Origin: Phytopythium helicoides
Lineage: Eukaryota; Oomycota; Peronosporomycetes; Pythiales; Pythiaceae
Direction: 5' to 3'
Length of the DNA stretch: 64,000 nt
Assembly: GCA_024867545.1 (NCBI GenBank)
Contig: JANFNE010000037.1
Location: 310,001-374,000, forward strand
The position numbers were made by a program, and so were the translations under genes. Of the stretch, positions 20,063 through 32,711 are shown one piece after another; within the stretch, counting starts at the first letter, position 1, and every line of letters begins with the position of its first letter. The notes below the pieces were generated by a model that was given only the letters and a program-made list of their open reading frames with translations, searched no databases and had not been told where the DNA came from.

Positions 20063-21736
20063 TCAGTCGGAGTGCAGCCACTTGAACCGGAAACTGTAGT
20101 CGGCACCAAAGTGCTCCAGCGAGTTCTGTACTGCGTACATCACCCAAGACAACAACTTCGACTGCACGATCATACACTGTCTGTCGAGCACAAACCCCAC
20201 CTGACGTGTTGGTGACATCCCAGTGATGCGACGTAGCACCAGATCCATGACTATGAGTGATATTAGCTCTAGAGCCGCGTACATAAGGATGTTGGTGACC
20301 ATGGTCCATAGTTCATGTTCGTCAATGTCAGCTATGGTGGAGTAGAAGGCTCGATTTGGTAGGTAGTATGTTGCAGCCATGAGGAGACCTGAAACAATTG
20401 GTACTCATGTTAGGAGCGGCGTGATGATGGAACGAAGAACCAGGTGCGTATGGAGCTTACTGTAGAAGACTGGCATGATAACTTCGGTGTACTCGACAAG
20501 GAGTACGAGTTCGGTCGTAAAGAGTAGCTTCCTCGTTGCAAGCACAAATGCGGCTCGGTTCGCGAAAGAGCCAAGATTTAGTTGCAATACACAAGAGTTG
20601 GGCAGAGTTTCAGCTTCAGGGGGAGCGACGAATACTTTAGCCGAAGAAGCTCGCGGTCCTGTAGTACTCATCTTTCGTGTCTCAGCCGATTTGATATCCA
20701 ACGCAGAATTAGTTAGCGCCGTACTAGAAATCTGATCTTTACGAGGTCCATGCTCGTGTTCTTGATCAAGAGCAATCGCTACCTCCAAAAAAGTCTTCCC
20801 ATACAACGGATGGCCACTCGGCAGCCCATCCATGAACTTCTTGAGCGGTTGGAATCTCTGATAGACGTCGTACACCGATACACATCCCTGCATGGCATCG
20901 ATCAGTATCACAATCAGTGAAGTTGAGATGGCGGTAGCACTCTGCATCGCTAACGCGACATAGATGGCATTAAAACAATCGATATTGAAGATTATCTCGA
21001 CGGATTTCAAGTCATCATTGCTGCCGGCGAATATGCTGACAATGTTTTTGGCAATGATTTTAATCAGAGGTACGAGTGTCATGTATGGCGTCTGGTATTT
21101 TGAAGGAATCGAATTGAAGCCGTAAATGAAAGCTGGGTAGATAAAAATGAGGTAGACTTGAAGTGAGTTGATGTTTACAGCTCGGTTGAAGTCTGTGCGA
21201 AGTGTTGGATCATTCTTGAGCCTGCGGCCAAAGAAGATCGCAACCATGATTACTGACGGCACTGCGGACAAAGGAGTTGTGGTAAGCAATACGAATGGAA
21301 GAGGCATCGCAACGAGGCCAGCAACTATGTATAAAACAGCCGTATTAGTGATAGTAACAACAATGGCTGTTATCACTGCGTGCCAAGGCTTCATGCCAAG
21401 TGCTGGTGTTCTGTGACCGATCTGAATCCATACCCAGTAGGTTATGATAAATTCAAAGACAGCCAAACGAGCCCAGAAGACGTAGTTCGCATCACGTCCA
21501 GCGCTTGGTCGTGCAAGTGGTGCAACATCCAGTAATATGTTGAGGATGAGGCTCGGAATGGGAGTGAAGATACACCACAGTAGAATGCGATACCAGCGTG
21601 TCTGGATCGAATAAGTGTAGAATGCGCGCATGCGCTGAAGCGAGTACTTGCCTTGCAGCTCGACCTGTACGAATTCCCACTTGCTGGCGGCAACTTGAGC
21701 CAAATGAAGAAGCGAGGAAACTCGCCTGGAGTCCAT
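20063..21736 (-). CDS. TM-family membrane protein, copy F3 (intact reference copy)
   Basis: This is the only copy with no visible defect. Exon 1 (21736-20461) and exon 2 (20388-20063) flank a 72-bp GT-AG intron (gtaagc...tttcag) in phase 1, giving 533 residues. It starts MDSRRVSSLLHLAQVAASKW. Then come several hydrophobic helices (ILLWCIFTPIPSLILNILLDVAPL; VITAIVVTITNTAVLYIVAG; LPFVLLTTTPLSAVPSVIMV), the signature YPAFIYGFNSIPSKYQ, the cytosolic block IFNIDCFNAIYVALAMQSAT, a Ser/Thr-rich linker, and a C-terminal membrane pair ending FRFKWLHSD. I know of no named domain for this; function is unknown. Confidence 0.8.
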
Positions 21737-21864
21737 TTTTTTGAATTGAGGCGGAGACAGCGTCGCTGTCCCGATACGCTTCGATTTGCTTGCTCATCGA
21801 TGGAGACTCAAAATAGCTCACCTTGCCTCTTTCCAATGTGGCGTGCAAAATACTGCGTGACAAC

Positions 21865-22144
21865 GAACTGTCATGCCGACAATTGGCGTGGTAATCTTAA
21901 CTCTTGTTTCACCGAGGTTCCTACCCTCTGCCCTCTCCACTACAGTTATACGGGACTCCCAGAATACTCTACACTGACTCCACAGTGTAGACTGGTTACC
22001 ACGTGTGGTGGTGTTCCCTCACCACCACGATATTGGAGTTGTTCTTGACGTCGACGCGTCCTGCACAGCTAGCGCCGAGGCGAAACGCCTGTCGCCTGCT
22101 CGCAATGGCCTTCCTCCGTGGATCCGCGCTCCGGTGGGGGACCC
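21865..22144. other. Intergenic
   Basis: Nothing recognised between the TM gene F3 and the MESKRP fragment. Confidence 0.35.
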
Positions 22145-22365
22145 TACTGAATCAACACGGCACTGTCGATGACTCGGGTGGTTGGCCTTGCTTCGACTGT
22201 GATCTGCAACAGCGCAAGTCCTGCCGAGACATCTGGCCGCGGAAAAGAGGATAGGCGAGCTTCACAGGCTAGGTCGTCGTCGTTGTCGTCGAAAAACTCC
22301 GGCTGCTTGGAGTAGCTGCGCGGCCCCGGGTCGTGATCCGGGAAATGCGGCCGCTTGGACTCCAT
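22145..22365 (-). pseudogene. 5' gene fragment, MESKRPHFPDHDPGPRS type
   Basis: A minus-strand frame opens with MESKRPHFPDHDPGPRS and an acidic stretch (FFDDNDDD), then loses coding character. The first ~17 residues and the ~50-bp leader before the ATG (ttgcaagatg context) recur on the plus strand at 23597-23680. The two form an inverted pair of related 5' ends. The parent gene is not recognised. Confidence 0.4.
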
Positions 22366-22529
22366 CTTGCAAATTCACGACTGAGAGAAGGAAAGCTGCG
22401 CGTCGAGTGCTGCGGCTTGCTCATCCAGCGACCCGTCCCTCCCTACGAGGGAGCCCTCCATAACGGTCCCATCGAACCGCTAGGATCCGGTGGAGCGACG
22501 TTGTGGAAAGAATTGAGGACTGTGTGTTG

Positions 22530-22764
22530 GAATCCACGATGCTACCAATGAGCTCTCGGCAAGCCTTCTACACGACCAAGAAAATCCAGTCGAGTAGTGT
22601 AGTGTCCGTTGAGTCGCCTAGGCAGTCTTCATGATGCTCGGTTCCTTGCTGGGCTCCTGGCACTCCATGCTTGTGAAAAACAAGCGCGTCATGCAGAGAC
22701 AATCGCTTGCAGTTCATGTGCTAATGTCGTAAGATACGACGTTGGGAGCCAAGGTGTTAAATGA
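22530..22764 (-). repeat. Dispersed repeat R, copy 1 (inverted relative to copy 2)
   Basis: About 235 bp that align, as reverse complement, with 63681-63915. Shared strings include ctctcggcaagccttc, gttgagtcgcct, gtcttcatga, ggcactccatgc, gtcgtaagatacgacgttggga. Similarity looks like roughly 80 percent by eye. Identity of the repeat is unknown. Confidence 0.65.
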
Positions 22765-22888
22765 TCCTTCAGTCAAGGAGTTTCTTATTGTAAGACCCGC
22801 CGAGTTGGCCGTAAGTGTGCACTGATACGTATTCGCAAATTTGCCACCGCATCATCACGAGGAATGGAACCAAGCAGTCGAGACGCTC

Positions 22889-22931
22889 CATTTCATTGAG
22901 CCAAATGTTTTCACTTCGAGATGAACTGTTG
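22889..22931 (-). repeat. Orphan TM-family 3' flank
   Basis: The string catttcattgagccaaatgttttc plus about 18 further bases matches the sequence just past the stop codons of TM copies F2 (17277-17320) and F3 (20009-20052). No TM coding sequence is attached, so this is a relic of another, deleted or rearranged, family member. Confidence 0.6.
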
Positions 22932-23596
22932 GAATGTCGCTATGAATGCTCGCAAATATTACTTGGACTCGGAATAGCGCGATGCCCTTTGCGGTATCGT
23001 GTTTGACATCAAATGGATACGAATTCAATTCGGTGGTGCGCGGCGTCGGGACAAAGTTGACTTGAAGCTAGCCAACGCTGATGACGAGTGGCGATTCTCG
23101 TCCCTGTGCTATTGTTGCTGGGGCATCGATGAAAACCTGGAATAGCTCTCCACACAGTCTGACGAATTGTTGGTTTCATTCTGGCTGACGTGAAACTTAG
23201 CCAAAGAGGTGTGGCCAGTGCATGTCTACGTGCGTGCGTGTGTGTCTGGATGCGTTTTGTTGCGGTGTTGCTTCAAATCTTGACTCAAGATTCTTTGAGT
23301 GGGTTGCCGGCTGTCGTGGAGGTGACAATTGTCGCGGCTACATTGGTCGACATTGTTGCTGTCCTGCATACCGGTAGTCAGCATTGAGGGCTACAACTTG
23401 AAGCGCTTGCACACATCACGCGTTTGACTAGTATTTGACTACTCGGCATCTGTGTTGATGGAGGGTTGTCAGCAGCACGCTGCGAATGGCGCCAGTGTTC
23501 GAATGGCTGGTTGAACCGACGAGGCTTACGTGTGGGCCGAGATGCTCCTTGCAAGCACCGTCCAGCAGCTCTCAACACCCTCCAGGTCCTGCTTGA
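22932..23596. other. Intergenic
   Basis: I see no supported gene in this stretch. Confidence 0.35.
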
Positions 23597-24060
23597 GTCG
23601 TGAATTTGCAAGATGAAGTCCAAGCGGCCGCATTTCCCGGCTCACGACCCGGGGCCTCGCAGCAAGCCTCCAGACCCTTCCAGACCAGCCGCGGCATCTC
23701 CGGTGGGCCTTTTCAAGTCTGCAGCGTCGGTGATTGGCCACGAAAGTGTTTGGCGCGCAACGAGTCAGTCGAGGTAGCCATGCAATTGGCTACGCGGTGC
23801 GCACGCGTGCGACAGCGGACGAGGAAACGCTGGAAACAGGTCGTCCACGGCGTGCTCCTGACCAGCTGGAACGACTTTGTCAAGTACGCTGAGGGAACAT
23901 TGCTTCGCCTCTTCTGCGAGATCGCGTGCACCACCATTGCGGGGACGTTGCCACCAACAAGATCATCCACGTGCTGCGCTTCCGGGTCAAGGGAGCGCTT
24001 GACCACGTTCACCGGCTAGCACAAGAGCCCCGAGACCAGAATCCTGAACCTCAGTTGTCC
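23597..24060 (+). pseudogene. Gene fragment, MKSKRPHFPAHDPGPRS type, with broken frames
   Basis: An ATG near 23612 starts MKSKRPHFPAHDPGPRS, a proline-rich segment and FKSAASVIGHESVWRATSQS, then a stop. Further coding-like pieces follow in other frames (for example CGDVATNKIIHVLRFRVKG, then ALDHVHRLAQEP, ending at about 24060). It is related at its 5' end to the minus-strand fragment at 22145-22365. I recognise no domain. It looks like a decayed gene. Confidence 0.4.
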
Positions 24061-24583
24061 TGAGCATCAGCTGATCCGACAGCTCGCACGATGCAAGCAT
24101 TTGCGTCGACATGAGAAGACTGTGGGGCGCTTGGCGCCCACGGAGTCCGAGCCACGAGGCAGATCGAGGTCATCACCGTGCTACTTGAAGCCAAGAGCGT
24201 GTTCTGGCGCTTGCCATCGACCACACGCGTAGCTCAACATCTTTTTAGTCAACCAAATCAAGAAGTCTCAGCCCATCCATTATGTGTTGGCACCAGGACA
24301 AACTCCCTGGACCTAGGTGGACCCGACCTTGCATTAGATGCACCTGCACGACGACTATTTCCGACACCCTGCGAAAAAAATCAGTGGCCGGTCATGCCAG
24401 CAGAAAACTGCGCCTAGCAACTCTGCGTCCAGCCAAGCTCCATCTTCGTGTGCGACCAGCAGCCTCACCAGCGATCATCGACGCGAAAACAGAGCTTGAC
24501 CGTCCTCGTAATGCCGACTTTTTTTTTTCGTTGTGAGAAGAAATTGGCGGTCAGTGCTCAGATTAGTGTCACAATCGCAGGTC
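24061..24583. other. Intergenic, upstream of ELP6
   Basis: No gene recognised. A run of 10 T occurs at about 24520-24529, 55 bp before the ELP6 start codon. Confidence 0.4.
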
Positions 24584-25681
24584 ATGGACGCGCTGTTCCG
24601 GGTGGGCGAAGTGCTGGAGTGGGGGCCCACGACGGCGCCGCGCGGCTCGCTGCTACTGCTGCGTGACTGCGTGGACGCGGGCGGCGCCTTCCTGGTGCAC
24701 CACTTCCTCTCGCTGTTCGCCAAGGCTGGTGCGTGCGAAATTGCGTCGGAAAGCAGAATTTGACGATGGAAAAGCTGACTGGCTGGCGGTGAATCGGCGA
24801 CGGCTGTCGGAAGGGCATCGCGTGGTACTGGTGAACACTGCGCACTCCAAGGAGCACTACGCTGCCGTTGCACGCAAGCTGGTGGCGTCATTTGCGGTAG
24901 AAATTCTATCAAAGGCGTGCAAGGTCTCATTGGAGCGTGATCTCGGGTCGATAGGGAGTCAACTTTCGAGCACTGGAGGACCAAGGGCGTCTGCAAGTGA
25001 TCGATATGTTTGAAGACGCCGACCGCCTGGAAGAACTGTCGCCGGGGCAGTTGTTTGACGAGATTCAGGCTGCAGTCGGCGATGGATCGGTTCCCGTTTC
25101 CATTGTGATTGACGACTGCAGCGCGATCAAGTGGAGCTACGGAGCGCACAAACTCGTGCGCTTTGTCCGCTGCCTGAAGGCACTCACGCTCGATGAAAAC
25201 GTGAGCGGGGCTATCGAGGAGCATGCGAAGCGATGGTGGCCCTGACCGTCGTGATCGTGTTTCAGGAGTCCACGAACGTCGTAGTCCTGAACCATGTTGA
25301 CACAGAGCAACTGGAGGGTGACAGCGCGAGCTACTCGGTGGTGCGGTAACGTACCACGCTACCGGTTTGGCGTCCGGTCATCTAACAAAACCCGGTTCCT
25401 CACGTAGGACGCGGCGCTGCTGGATCTAGCGACGGTCTCATTCCTGGTTTCGCCTCTGCCCAGCGGCTACTCTCGTGATGTGCATGGAACGGTGATGTGG
25501 ATTGCTACTGAACTCGACTGTACACGAATTTCCATTGCTAATACTTGACTTCCTCTCCTCATAGCTGTTAGTGGTCCAGCACTGCTCAGGGAGCGACCAC
25601 AAGCTTATTTCACCCGCAGAAATCTCCTTCAAGGTGCTTGACAGCGGTATTAAGTGTTTCCCAAAGCGCTCAGGAGTGTAG
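24584..25681 (+). CDS. ELP6: Elongator complex subunit ELP6
   Basis: Part of the ring-shaped ELP4/5/6 ATPase-like subcomplex of Elongator, which modifies wobble uridines in tRNA. Six exons assemble in frame to 248 residues: 24584-24728, 24814-24896, 24955-25200, 25266-~25337, 25408-25491 and 25565-25681. Key stretches are GGAFLVHHFLSLFAKAGHRV across intron 1, HSKEHYAAVARKL, VIDMFEDADRL, VSIVIDDCSAIKWSYG, NVVVLNHVD and GYSRDVHGT, which match animal ELP6 in order and spacing. The intron 4 donor could be 25338 or 25341. A 250-residue minus-strand frame opposite is a shadow. Confidence 0.85.
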
Positions 25682-25764
25682 TTACCAATTGCCACAAAAC
25701 CAACCAACTATTCATAGAGTCATCGTGCTTCCACTGTGCATAATATACAGAGTTAAAAGCAAGA

Positions 25765-27465
25765 ATGGGGGATAGGATGATTCCCATCAAGTCACGCGAT
25801 GGGCTAGTTACCATTGAGCGCATCGGACGCGGTGCTTTCGGCGATGTACGTGTCTCCGCGTTACCCAGATTGCTGTTTTCGATCATTGAACATAGAACGC
25901 TGGTCAGGTATATTTGTGCGATCGTCAAGCTCATGGAGATCGAGTATGCATCAAAGAAGTCGATCTGCAATTGCTATCACCTGCAGAGAAGTAGAGCTGA
26001 TTCATTTGGAAGCCGCTCGAACTGAATTCACACTGACTGAGTGGATTTTCTAGAAGCAGTTGTCTTGAGGAAGTAGCAGTGTTGCGACGATTGCCTCGAC
26101 ATCCGCACGTCGTAGCATTACTCGACGCTTTCTACGATGCAGAGAGTCCAAATCTTCTGCTATTGATCCTCGAGTTTGCGGACGGTGGAGATCTTTCGCA
26201 GTTCATATCGGATTCGTACGAAGCAATGGGCATGTCCAGTCAAGCACGAGTACAGTACCACCATACAGCCCTAATGCTATTTACCCAGGTGACTGATGGT
26301 TGGCATACCCACAGAAACGCCTTAGAGTTATCTGACACCACGATGTGATGCCCAGGTCGTGGAAGGTATTGCATTCTTGCACGAACAAAACGTTCTCCAC
26401 CGCGATTTAAAGCCACAGAACGTGTTATTGGTTCGAGACGGGGACAATCATGGGCTTCGTGCTGTTATTGGTGACTTTGGCTCGAGTAAAACACTAGCCA
26501 GTAGATCGGCTCTCGCAGAAACGATCGTCGGCTCCCCACTTTATATGAGCCCTGAGCTTCTCGAAAGCGAGCCTCACGGTACAGCCACTGATATCTGGTC
26601 ACTTGGCTGCATTTTGTATGAGCTGTTTGCTGGTCATCCACCTTTTAAGGCTTCTTCATACCCGGCAGTCGTGCGAAAGATCACAAACGGGGACTACACG
26701 CTTCTTACTTCCGGGCAGTCAAGCGACGAGGTACGAGAACTCGTTAGCTGGATGCTTCGTCGAGACCCCAATCAGCGACCTAGTGCCTTTGATATTCTCA
26801 ATTCATCCGCGTTGACGTGCTACACATCAACGAAAGAGATTACTCACACAACCATAGCCACTGAAGAAAAAATCGTAATTTCTGAGCATCATGAGCGGTG
26901 CAATGATCAAGAACCCAGCGAAGACGCTCAGAAAGTACCTTACTACCCTATTGTTTTTCCACCTCCTGCACCGATTGCCTCGGAGCCAGCAGTTCAATTG
27001 AGTGCCATATATGTTGATGGAAACGATTTAGTTCACGGATCCAACGAGGTCATGAATATGTCGCCTGCTGGCATAGAATCACCTCACAGCTTTAAGGTGC
27101 AGCCGCAGAGAAGAAGCAAATCGAAACAAATGATTAATATGATGCACACTACATCCAGAAAGTACACACATAAGCTAGCCGAAAACCCCTCACTGCCCCT
27201 GCCACCAGCAACAGCAACTCGCGCTCTTCATCCTTGCTTTGTTCCAAAGTCAAGCCAGATCTCAACTCGTCAATCTCAGCCAAGAACAAAGCCTGCACCA
27301 ACCGCAGCAACCCACAAAATACGCAACACCAACGCTTCCATCAATCCAACCAACTCCAGTATTCGCGAGACATCTACCGCTGAACAACTACTTGTTGTTG
27401 GGGTCGGAATTTCTTCTCGTTGCCCACCCACATCACAAACTATCAAGAGTAAACCCAGCAAATAG
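25765..27465 (+). CDS. NEK-like Ser/Thr protein kinase
   Basis: Four exons (25765-25845, 25908-25990, 26054-26288, 26356-27465) join in frame to 502 residues. The kinase domain is complete: glycine loop IGRGAFGDVYLC spanning intron 1, VCIKEVDLQLL with the ATP-binding Lys, EFADGGDLSQFI hinge, HRDLKPQNVLL, GDFGSSK, GSPLYMSPELL and DIWSLGCILYEL. The GGDL hinge and overall order fit the NIMA-related kinases, which act in mitosis and cilia. The ~215-residue tail is low in complexity, Pro/Ser/Thr-rich and basic (RRSKSKQ), with no second domain seen. The start ATG sits 83 bp after the ELP6 stop, so the two genes are very close. Confidence 0.85.
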
Positions 27466-27493
27466 AAGTTTCAGTTTCTATTGAACTAGTTTT

Positions 27494-30400
27494 CTAGCAT
27501 GTCATGTGCTGCTGCGTGTACTCCCACAGCAGCAGTGCACCACTCACGTGCACGTTCAGAGATCGAATCACTCCAAACTGTGGGATTTCGACGCAAACGT
27601 CCACAGCCTGCAGCACCTCGACCGGTACACCCTCCCGTTCCTTGCCCAGTACAATGACCATCTTTTTGGAAACTTGAAAGTTGACAGGCACTGGCTCGAT
27701 GCCGTTTGCTCGACTGCAACAATGGTGTAGCCTTGGCGCTTCCACCGTCGCAAAGCCGCCAGAAGCTCGTCGAGCTCTGGTCGCACCTCCTCAATAGGCA
27801 TCCACTTGTCCGCTGTTACACTGACAGTAGCAAACGTCTCGTCCTTCAGCACTCGCTCCGTCGGCACAATAAGCGACTGTGCGTTGAAGATCTCACACGT
27901 GCGTGCCAAACCAGCGAGATTGGGCACCTTGTCGACCAGCTTGCACACATTATGACAGGCTGACGATCGCGACCGGCTCCTCCCTTCTGCTGCTGCTGAA
28001 GCGCAGAAGGTAGTGATGCATCATCCAGCAGCAGCATTGGGTGAGTGTCAATCTTACGCTGAACGTTCAGCGTTGTCTTAGCAGCCACAATCGTCTCATT
28101 TTCGGATGCAGCAGAGCGAGCAACTGTACTAGCCGTCATGGGTTGCATCTCATCATAGTACTCGCGCTGATACTGTGCATACAGTTCGTTCATCACATCA
28201 CGGAACTGTGTTGCAAATACGAGTCGTTCGTCACGAGGAAGAAGTTCCTGGAACTCGTTGAGATATGAGGACGAAAGCAGACCGAGAAGTGACGCCTCAT
28301 ATGCTGGTTGAAAGTTCTCAAGTTGCTGCGTTTGGCGCCGGAACATCCTCTTGCACTCCTTGTTTTCGCTCATAAACAGAGCCAGCTGACGCAAGAATCG
28401 CACATCAAGGCGGGTGTTTGATCCAGCCTCAGCCTGGCCGTCTTCGTACGGAAGATAACGAGGAAGCAGCTCTCCAAGCAAGTACTGAGCCAAGACACGA
28501 GTGTGTCCATGAGACGAGTTGAGCCAGGGAAGCATAGCCTCAATGAGACTCGCACACAACTCCTGTTCGTCACTGCCTCCAACTAGCCGGTCTAACGCAT
28601 TCAATGCCGCATAGCCGCATACAAGTAGCAGTGTCGCGCCTACCTGCGGCGTCAGATTAAAGTTACGCAACATCGGGAGCAAGCAGGCATCCATGACCGG
28701 ACGCGGAAACTGCGCGACAAGCTGCATACAGAAAATCTCCATGTAGAATCTCACGCCCGGAAGCTGCGGTACTGGCAGTGTCTCACAAAGCAGTGGAGCA
28801 ATGTGGTTCTCGACTAGCGCGCGAGTAGTTACTCGCTGCCCCAAAACGCACAGCGCTTGCCAAGCTCGGATCTTCTGCCCAAATCCATCGCTGTTCAGCA
28901 TGTGCTGCTTCTGCCACTCTGGTGTCACGTTCAGCCGCAAAAGGCGAAGTAGTAGAGCTGTCACTAACTTTCGCGCGTCATCCCTGTCATTGCTATCACC
29001 GTCTTCATCAATCTCGTCTTCATTCGTACTTGAGTTCGATTCAATGACAAGTTCGTCCAGGAAGCTAAGAACAAGCAGGCGGACAAAGCGGTTCTTCGCG
29101 TTTGCCGCCAGAGCTGTAGTCGTCTGTAGCTCACCATCGCTCCCTGTTGGATTTACTGATTCCTTAGCCGCCGGCATTGACGTAGCAAGTTGCTCTTTTT
29201 CATCGACAAGGGGTTCCTTGTAAAGCAGCAGATCGACGATTTCGTCAATAAACCATCGCGCAGCGCGAGGGTTGGCACGCCAGATTTGGCAGAGACGACA
29301 TGCGACGTGGAAGACGACATTTGGTCGATGTACCCGGCCAAAGCTCAGAAAAGTCTCAATCCACTCTCGCATGATACTATCAGTGCCTTTGGACAGAACA
29401 GGAGACAGCAAGAAAGCTGGCTGGAAGGCACAGTACACAACTGCCCGTGTCAAAACATCTGGCTTGGACTTGCAGTCGCTGTACGCGCTCCAAAGCTCGC
29501 GCATTAGTGTAGATACCAGCGTAATAGCTTCGCTCTCACTTTCTTCGCCTTTTTCGCCATTTTTCGCTGAAGCTGATGCAAGCAACGGGCCAGCTAGGCG
29601 ACGAAGTGATACAGATAGGACATTCACCATGTGAAGCAATGCTGACGGCTTCATACCAGCAGTTGGAAGTGATTCCAAACAATCGTCGTACACGCGTCGC
29701 AGCATCTCGGTGGGAAGAAAAGAGGATGCCAAGAGCACGTTTTGCATAACGATCCACTTGCTTCCTGCCAGCTCACGCAAACACCAAGCTCGCTGCTTCA
29801 TCTCGGTTGTTGAGAGCGATTTGGACGGATGTGACGACGTTTGATCAACTCCAAGCAGCAACGGAATGATTCGCGACGCACTGAAGGTATTCATCGCCTC
29901 GAGTGCTGCAGCATTTGACGAAATGATCGCCAGTGCAAGAAGAGACAGCGTCCGGAGACGCAGCGATTTCGGAACGTGCTCATCATTGCCATCGATAGAT
30001 GCCAGGAGTGTGGTGCATGTGGTATCAAGTCGGGTGACAAGTGACAAGTCGGAGAAAGCTTCCATGCTGTAGATGGCCATACGGGTCATGACCCACGTAC
30101 TTGCAGTCACTGAATTGACTAACTCATCAAAGTCGCTTCCACTGCTCTCGTGATCATGTTGTAGCCAGGTCTTGGAAATTGTCTCGGCAGCTTCAAACAA
30201 ACGCGAGCACGACACAGGACTGTCCTCACCCCCGTAAAATAGGCTTGCAAGGAACACCACGCGAATGGATACGGAGGTGCGTGAGATAGAATGCTGATCT
30301 CCCGCAGCGTCACGCTCTACTTCAAGTCGTTGTTGTTCAAATGCAGCAACTAGAGCCACAACAGCGGAAGTGTCAACTACCACGTCCTCTGAAATAGACA

Positions 30401-32711
30401 GAATGGTCACTAGTGGCTTGTCATACGTCACAACCACTGGTTCTGATCCCTTGGAGACTCCATTAGACGTACTACAGCTATCAGTGATAGATCCTGTAAA
30501 GAGTAATAGCCGTGCAAGCTGAGCGGCGTTTAGGCGCTGAACACTTTCATCCGAATTCTTGACTTCAACGTTTGCCACAAATGCTCGAAGGGCTGCAGTG
30601 ATTACTGTCGGGCAGGATTTGTCCCCTGCTTGCAGCCATTTAGTGATATTTACTAGCACTTCACCGTGGTTGGCAACCAGTGATGCGCTCGGAAACACCA
30701 TGAGGACGCGAGCGAGTGTAACTAGGTCAAGCGACGCAGCAGACGTAAACCCACCAGTCAACGCGTGATGCAAAGCGTTCAGCATGCGGACACAAATGGT
30801 ATACGGGAAGGATGGCAGAACGTACACCTCCATTACAAATCGCAGCTGCTCAATCGCCCTTTCCGAGAGCAGTGTTTGCCTGTTGCTCTCATGAGCGAGC
30901 ACACGTCTAGCCATCGACTGCAACTGCTTGTCTTGAAACACTTGAGCCATGCTCTGGAGTGCCTCGGGCGAGTGAGCATCAGAGTTCTCAGTAAATAAAG
31001 CATTGTGAACAGCAGAAACAAAATCATCGAGCAGAGAAAGATCCTTTAGAGCAATTTCCGAGGTGAAAAAGGAGTCTACTTCAAGTCGGAACTGAAGAAA
31101 CGAAGCCAGAAACTTTGTGAGCAGTGCCTGAAAAGCTGTACGCTTCGAGTTTTTGTACAACACAGGATCGTTACTTGCGCGCAACACCGAAGTAAACACA
31201 AAATCGCGAAAAGCACGCTCACAAGCAAAGGAGGCGGAAGTGTCAACAACCAATGTACCGTGGTTCTGCTTCCGCCACTCTTCCCACGTATTCACACAGC
31301 GTTCCATCAGTTGCGACAGAAACAGACGCTTCACCACCGCGTTTTCGTGGGCAAAGACGCGCACCAAGAGACTTCGCGTCCACTCGAAGGACATGCGCAA
31401 TGGCCACTCAGCCTCATTTCCACTAGACTTGACAACATCCGGATCAATCATGGTAACGAGCGACGACTGAATGAGTTGCTCCACTTGCGGCCAGACCTGT
31501 TCAATCAGATGCTGTTCGTGATGCATCAAAATCACTTCGGATCCAGTGATAAATTGCTGCCATGTTGTCACCCACCGAGGAAGCATGCTAAGTGGGTCTT
31601 GTTCTTGCATCTTTTTGGACTTCCTGCTCTTTTTGCCGTTGTTATCGCTAACAAGTTTAGCTGGAGTCGCTGGAACCGCGGCCTGAGCCTGCAACACGTA
31701 GTGGGAGAATGCAATCTTGAGAATATGTAGCCCTTGTTTGCGGAGAAGCGGGTCGTTTTCCGTCAGTGCGCGGGATACAATACGTTGAAGCCCTACATCA
31801 CCAATAAGTCGAGGGTGGTACGGCATCACCAAGCAGATGACGTAAAGCAAGCCTTGAGCAGTAGGTGTCGAAGTCTTGGACAAATGTTCTTCCATCAAAG
31901 CGTCCCAAGCAGCTACAGCAGCGCTGAGCAGCTCGTGGGTAAGCCTCTCAATTTGGAACTCACTTGATTGAAGCTTCAGAAGCGCAGGAATGAGGTGTAC
32001 AATGACGCTCTGAAGGAACTGCGCGTTGGCGTCGCCCGCAGTGATCGCAGTTCGACATATAGCCAACGTCTGATCGTGAAGTCGCTCGTTAGTGTTTCCA
32101 TACTGCAGCAGCATTTCAAGAAGACTGCTCAAAGCATCGAAGCTGACATCTTGGACATCGACACTCCTGCATTCAGCAGCAGACTGCACAAGAAAGTTTT
32201 CAACACGGGCAAAAAGCTCTGAGATGACACTTCCAGAATCACCGGCAGCATCCAACAGTTCGCCAAGCACACGAAGCGCTACTTGATGCATCACAACAAG
32301 CTGCTGCGATGCTAGCACCGGCACAAGTACATCCTTAACGAGCACTCCACGCAGCAACTTGTCCGCGGCCTCCTTGGCGTCCTCTTCATCCAGTCGCTGC
32401 GCGACCAGCGAGCCCACCACCACCAGCTTAAAATGCTGGAACCGCAGCTTTTCCTCATCAGCAACAACTTCTCCCGCCTCATCTTGCTCAGTCGACGGCA
32501 GCGGGAGCAGCAGACTGGAAATCGCCGCCTCGGAATCCAAAATCTCGCGCGCCTGCTCGTCCTCCACGGCCAAACCGGTGGCCAAAAGCGCGAACTGGGC
32601 CTCCAGCTCCGCGCCAGAGCCGCTCGGGCTCGTCAACTGCGCGCTGCGCTTGCGCCAGCGGCGCCAGGCGCTCGTCAGCCGCCGCTCGAGCGCCGCCAGG
32701 ACCGTCGCCAT
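27494..32711 (-). CDS. TRM3: tRNA (guanosine-2'-O)-methyltransferase, TRM3/TARBP1 type
   Basis: Makes Gm18 in tRNA. A ~1,600-residue helical-repeat region starting [16 protein letters not shown] is followed by a C-terminal SPOUT domain: [82 protein letters not shown]. Two single-base losses break the frame: one at about 27947 (just before LVDK) and one at about 27663 in an A-run (ccaaaaagatgg, where one more A restores KMVIVLGKE). The span of 5218 nt is two short of a multiple of three, as expected. The catalytic knot is therefore split across three frames as written. The homopolymer site points to sequence error. Confidence 0.85.

Larger units (their letters stand above)
16727..21736. repeat. 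Tandem segmental duplication: RFT1 5' end + spacer + TM gene (period about 2.73 kb)
   Basis: Unit A covers ~16690-19090 and unit B ~19433-21736. In both, the distance from the RFT1 start codon to the TM-gene stop is exactly 268 bp (17061 to 17329, 19795 to 20063), and the spacers are nearly identical, including the palindrome and the string catttcattgag. The left breakpoint falls inside RFT1 codon ~120 at cagccacgcgacg. Confidence 0.85.

Noticed and set aside
23600..24019. 139-residue plus-strand open frame as an intact gene
   Set aside because: It is not in the frame of the MKSKRPHFP start, and coding-like pieces switch frames, so it reads as decayed sequence.
24475..25224. 249-residue minus-strand open frame
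   Set aside because: It lies opposite the ELP6 exons, which join in frame over six exons with family motifs.
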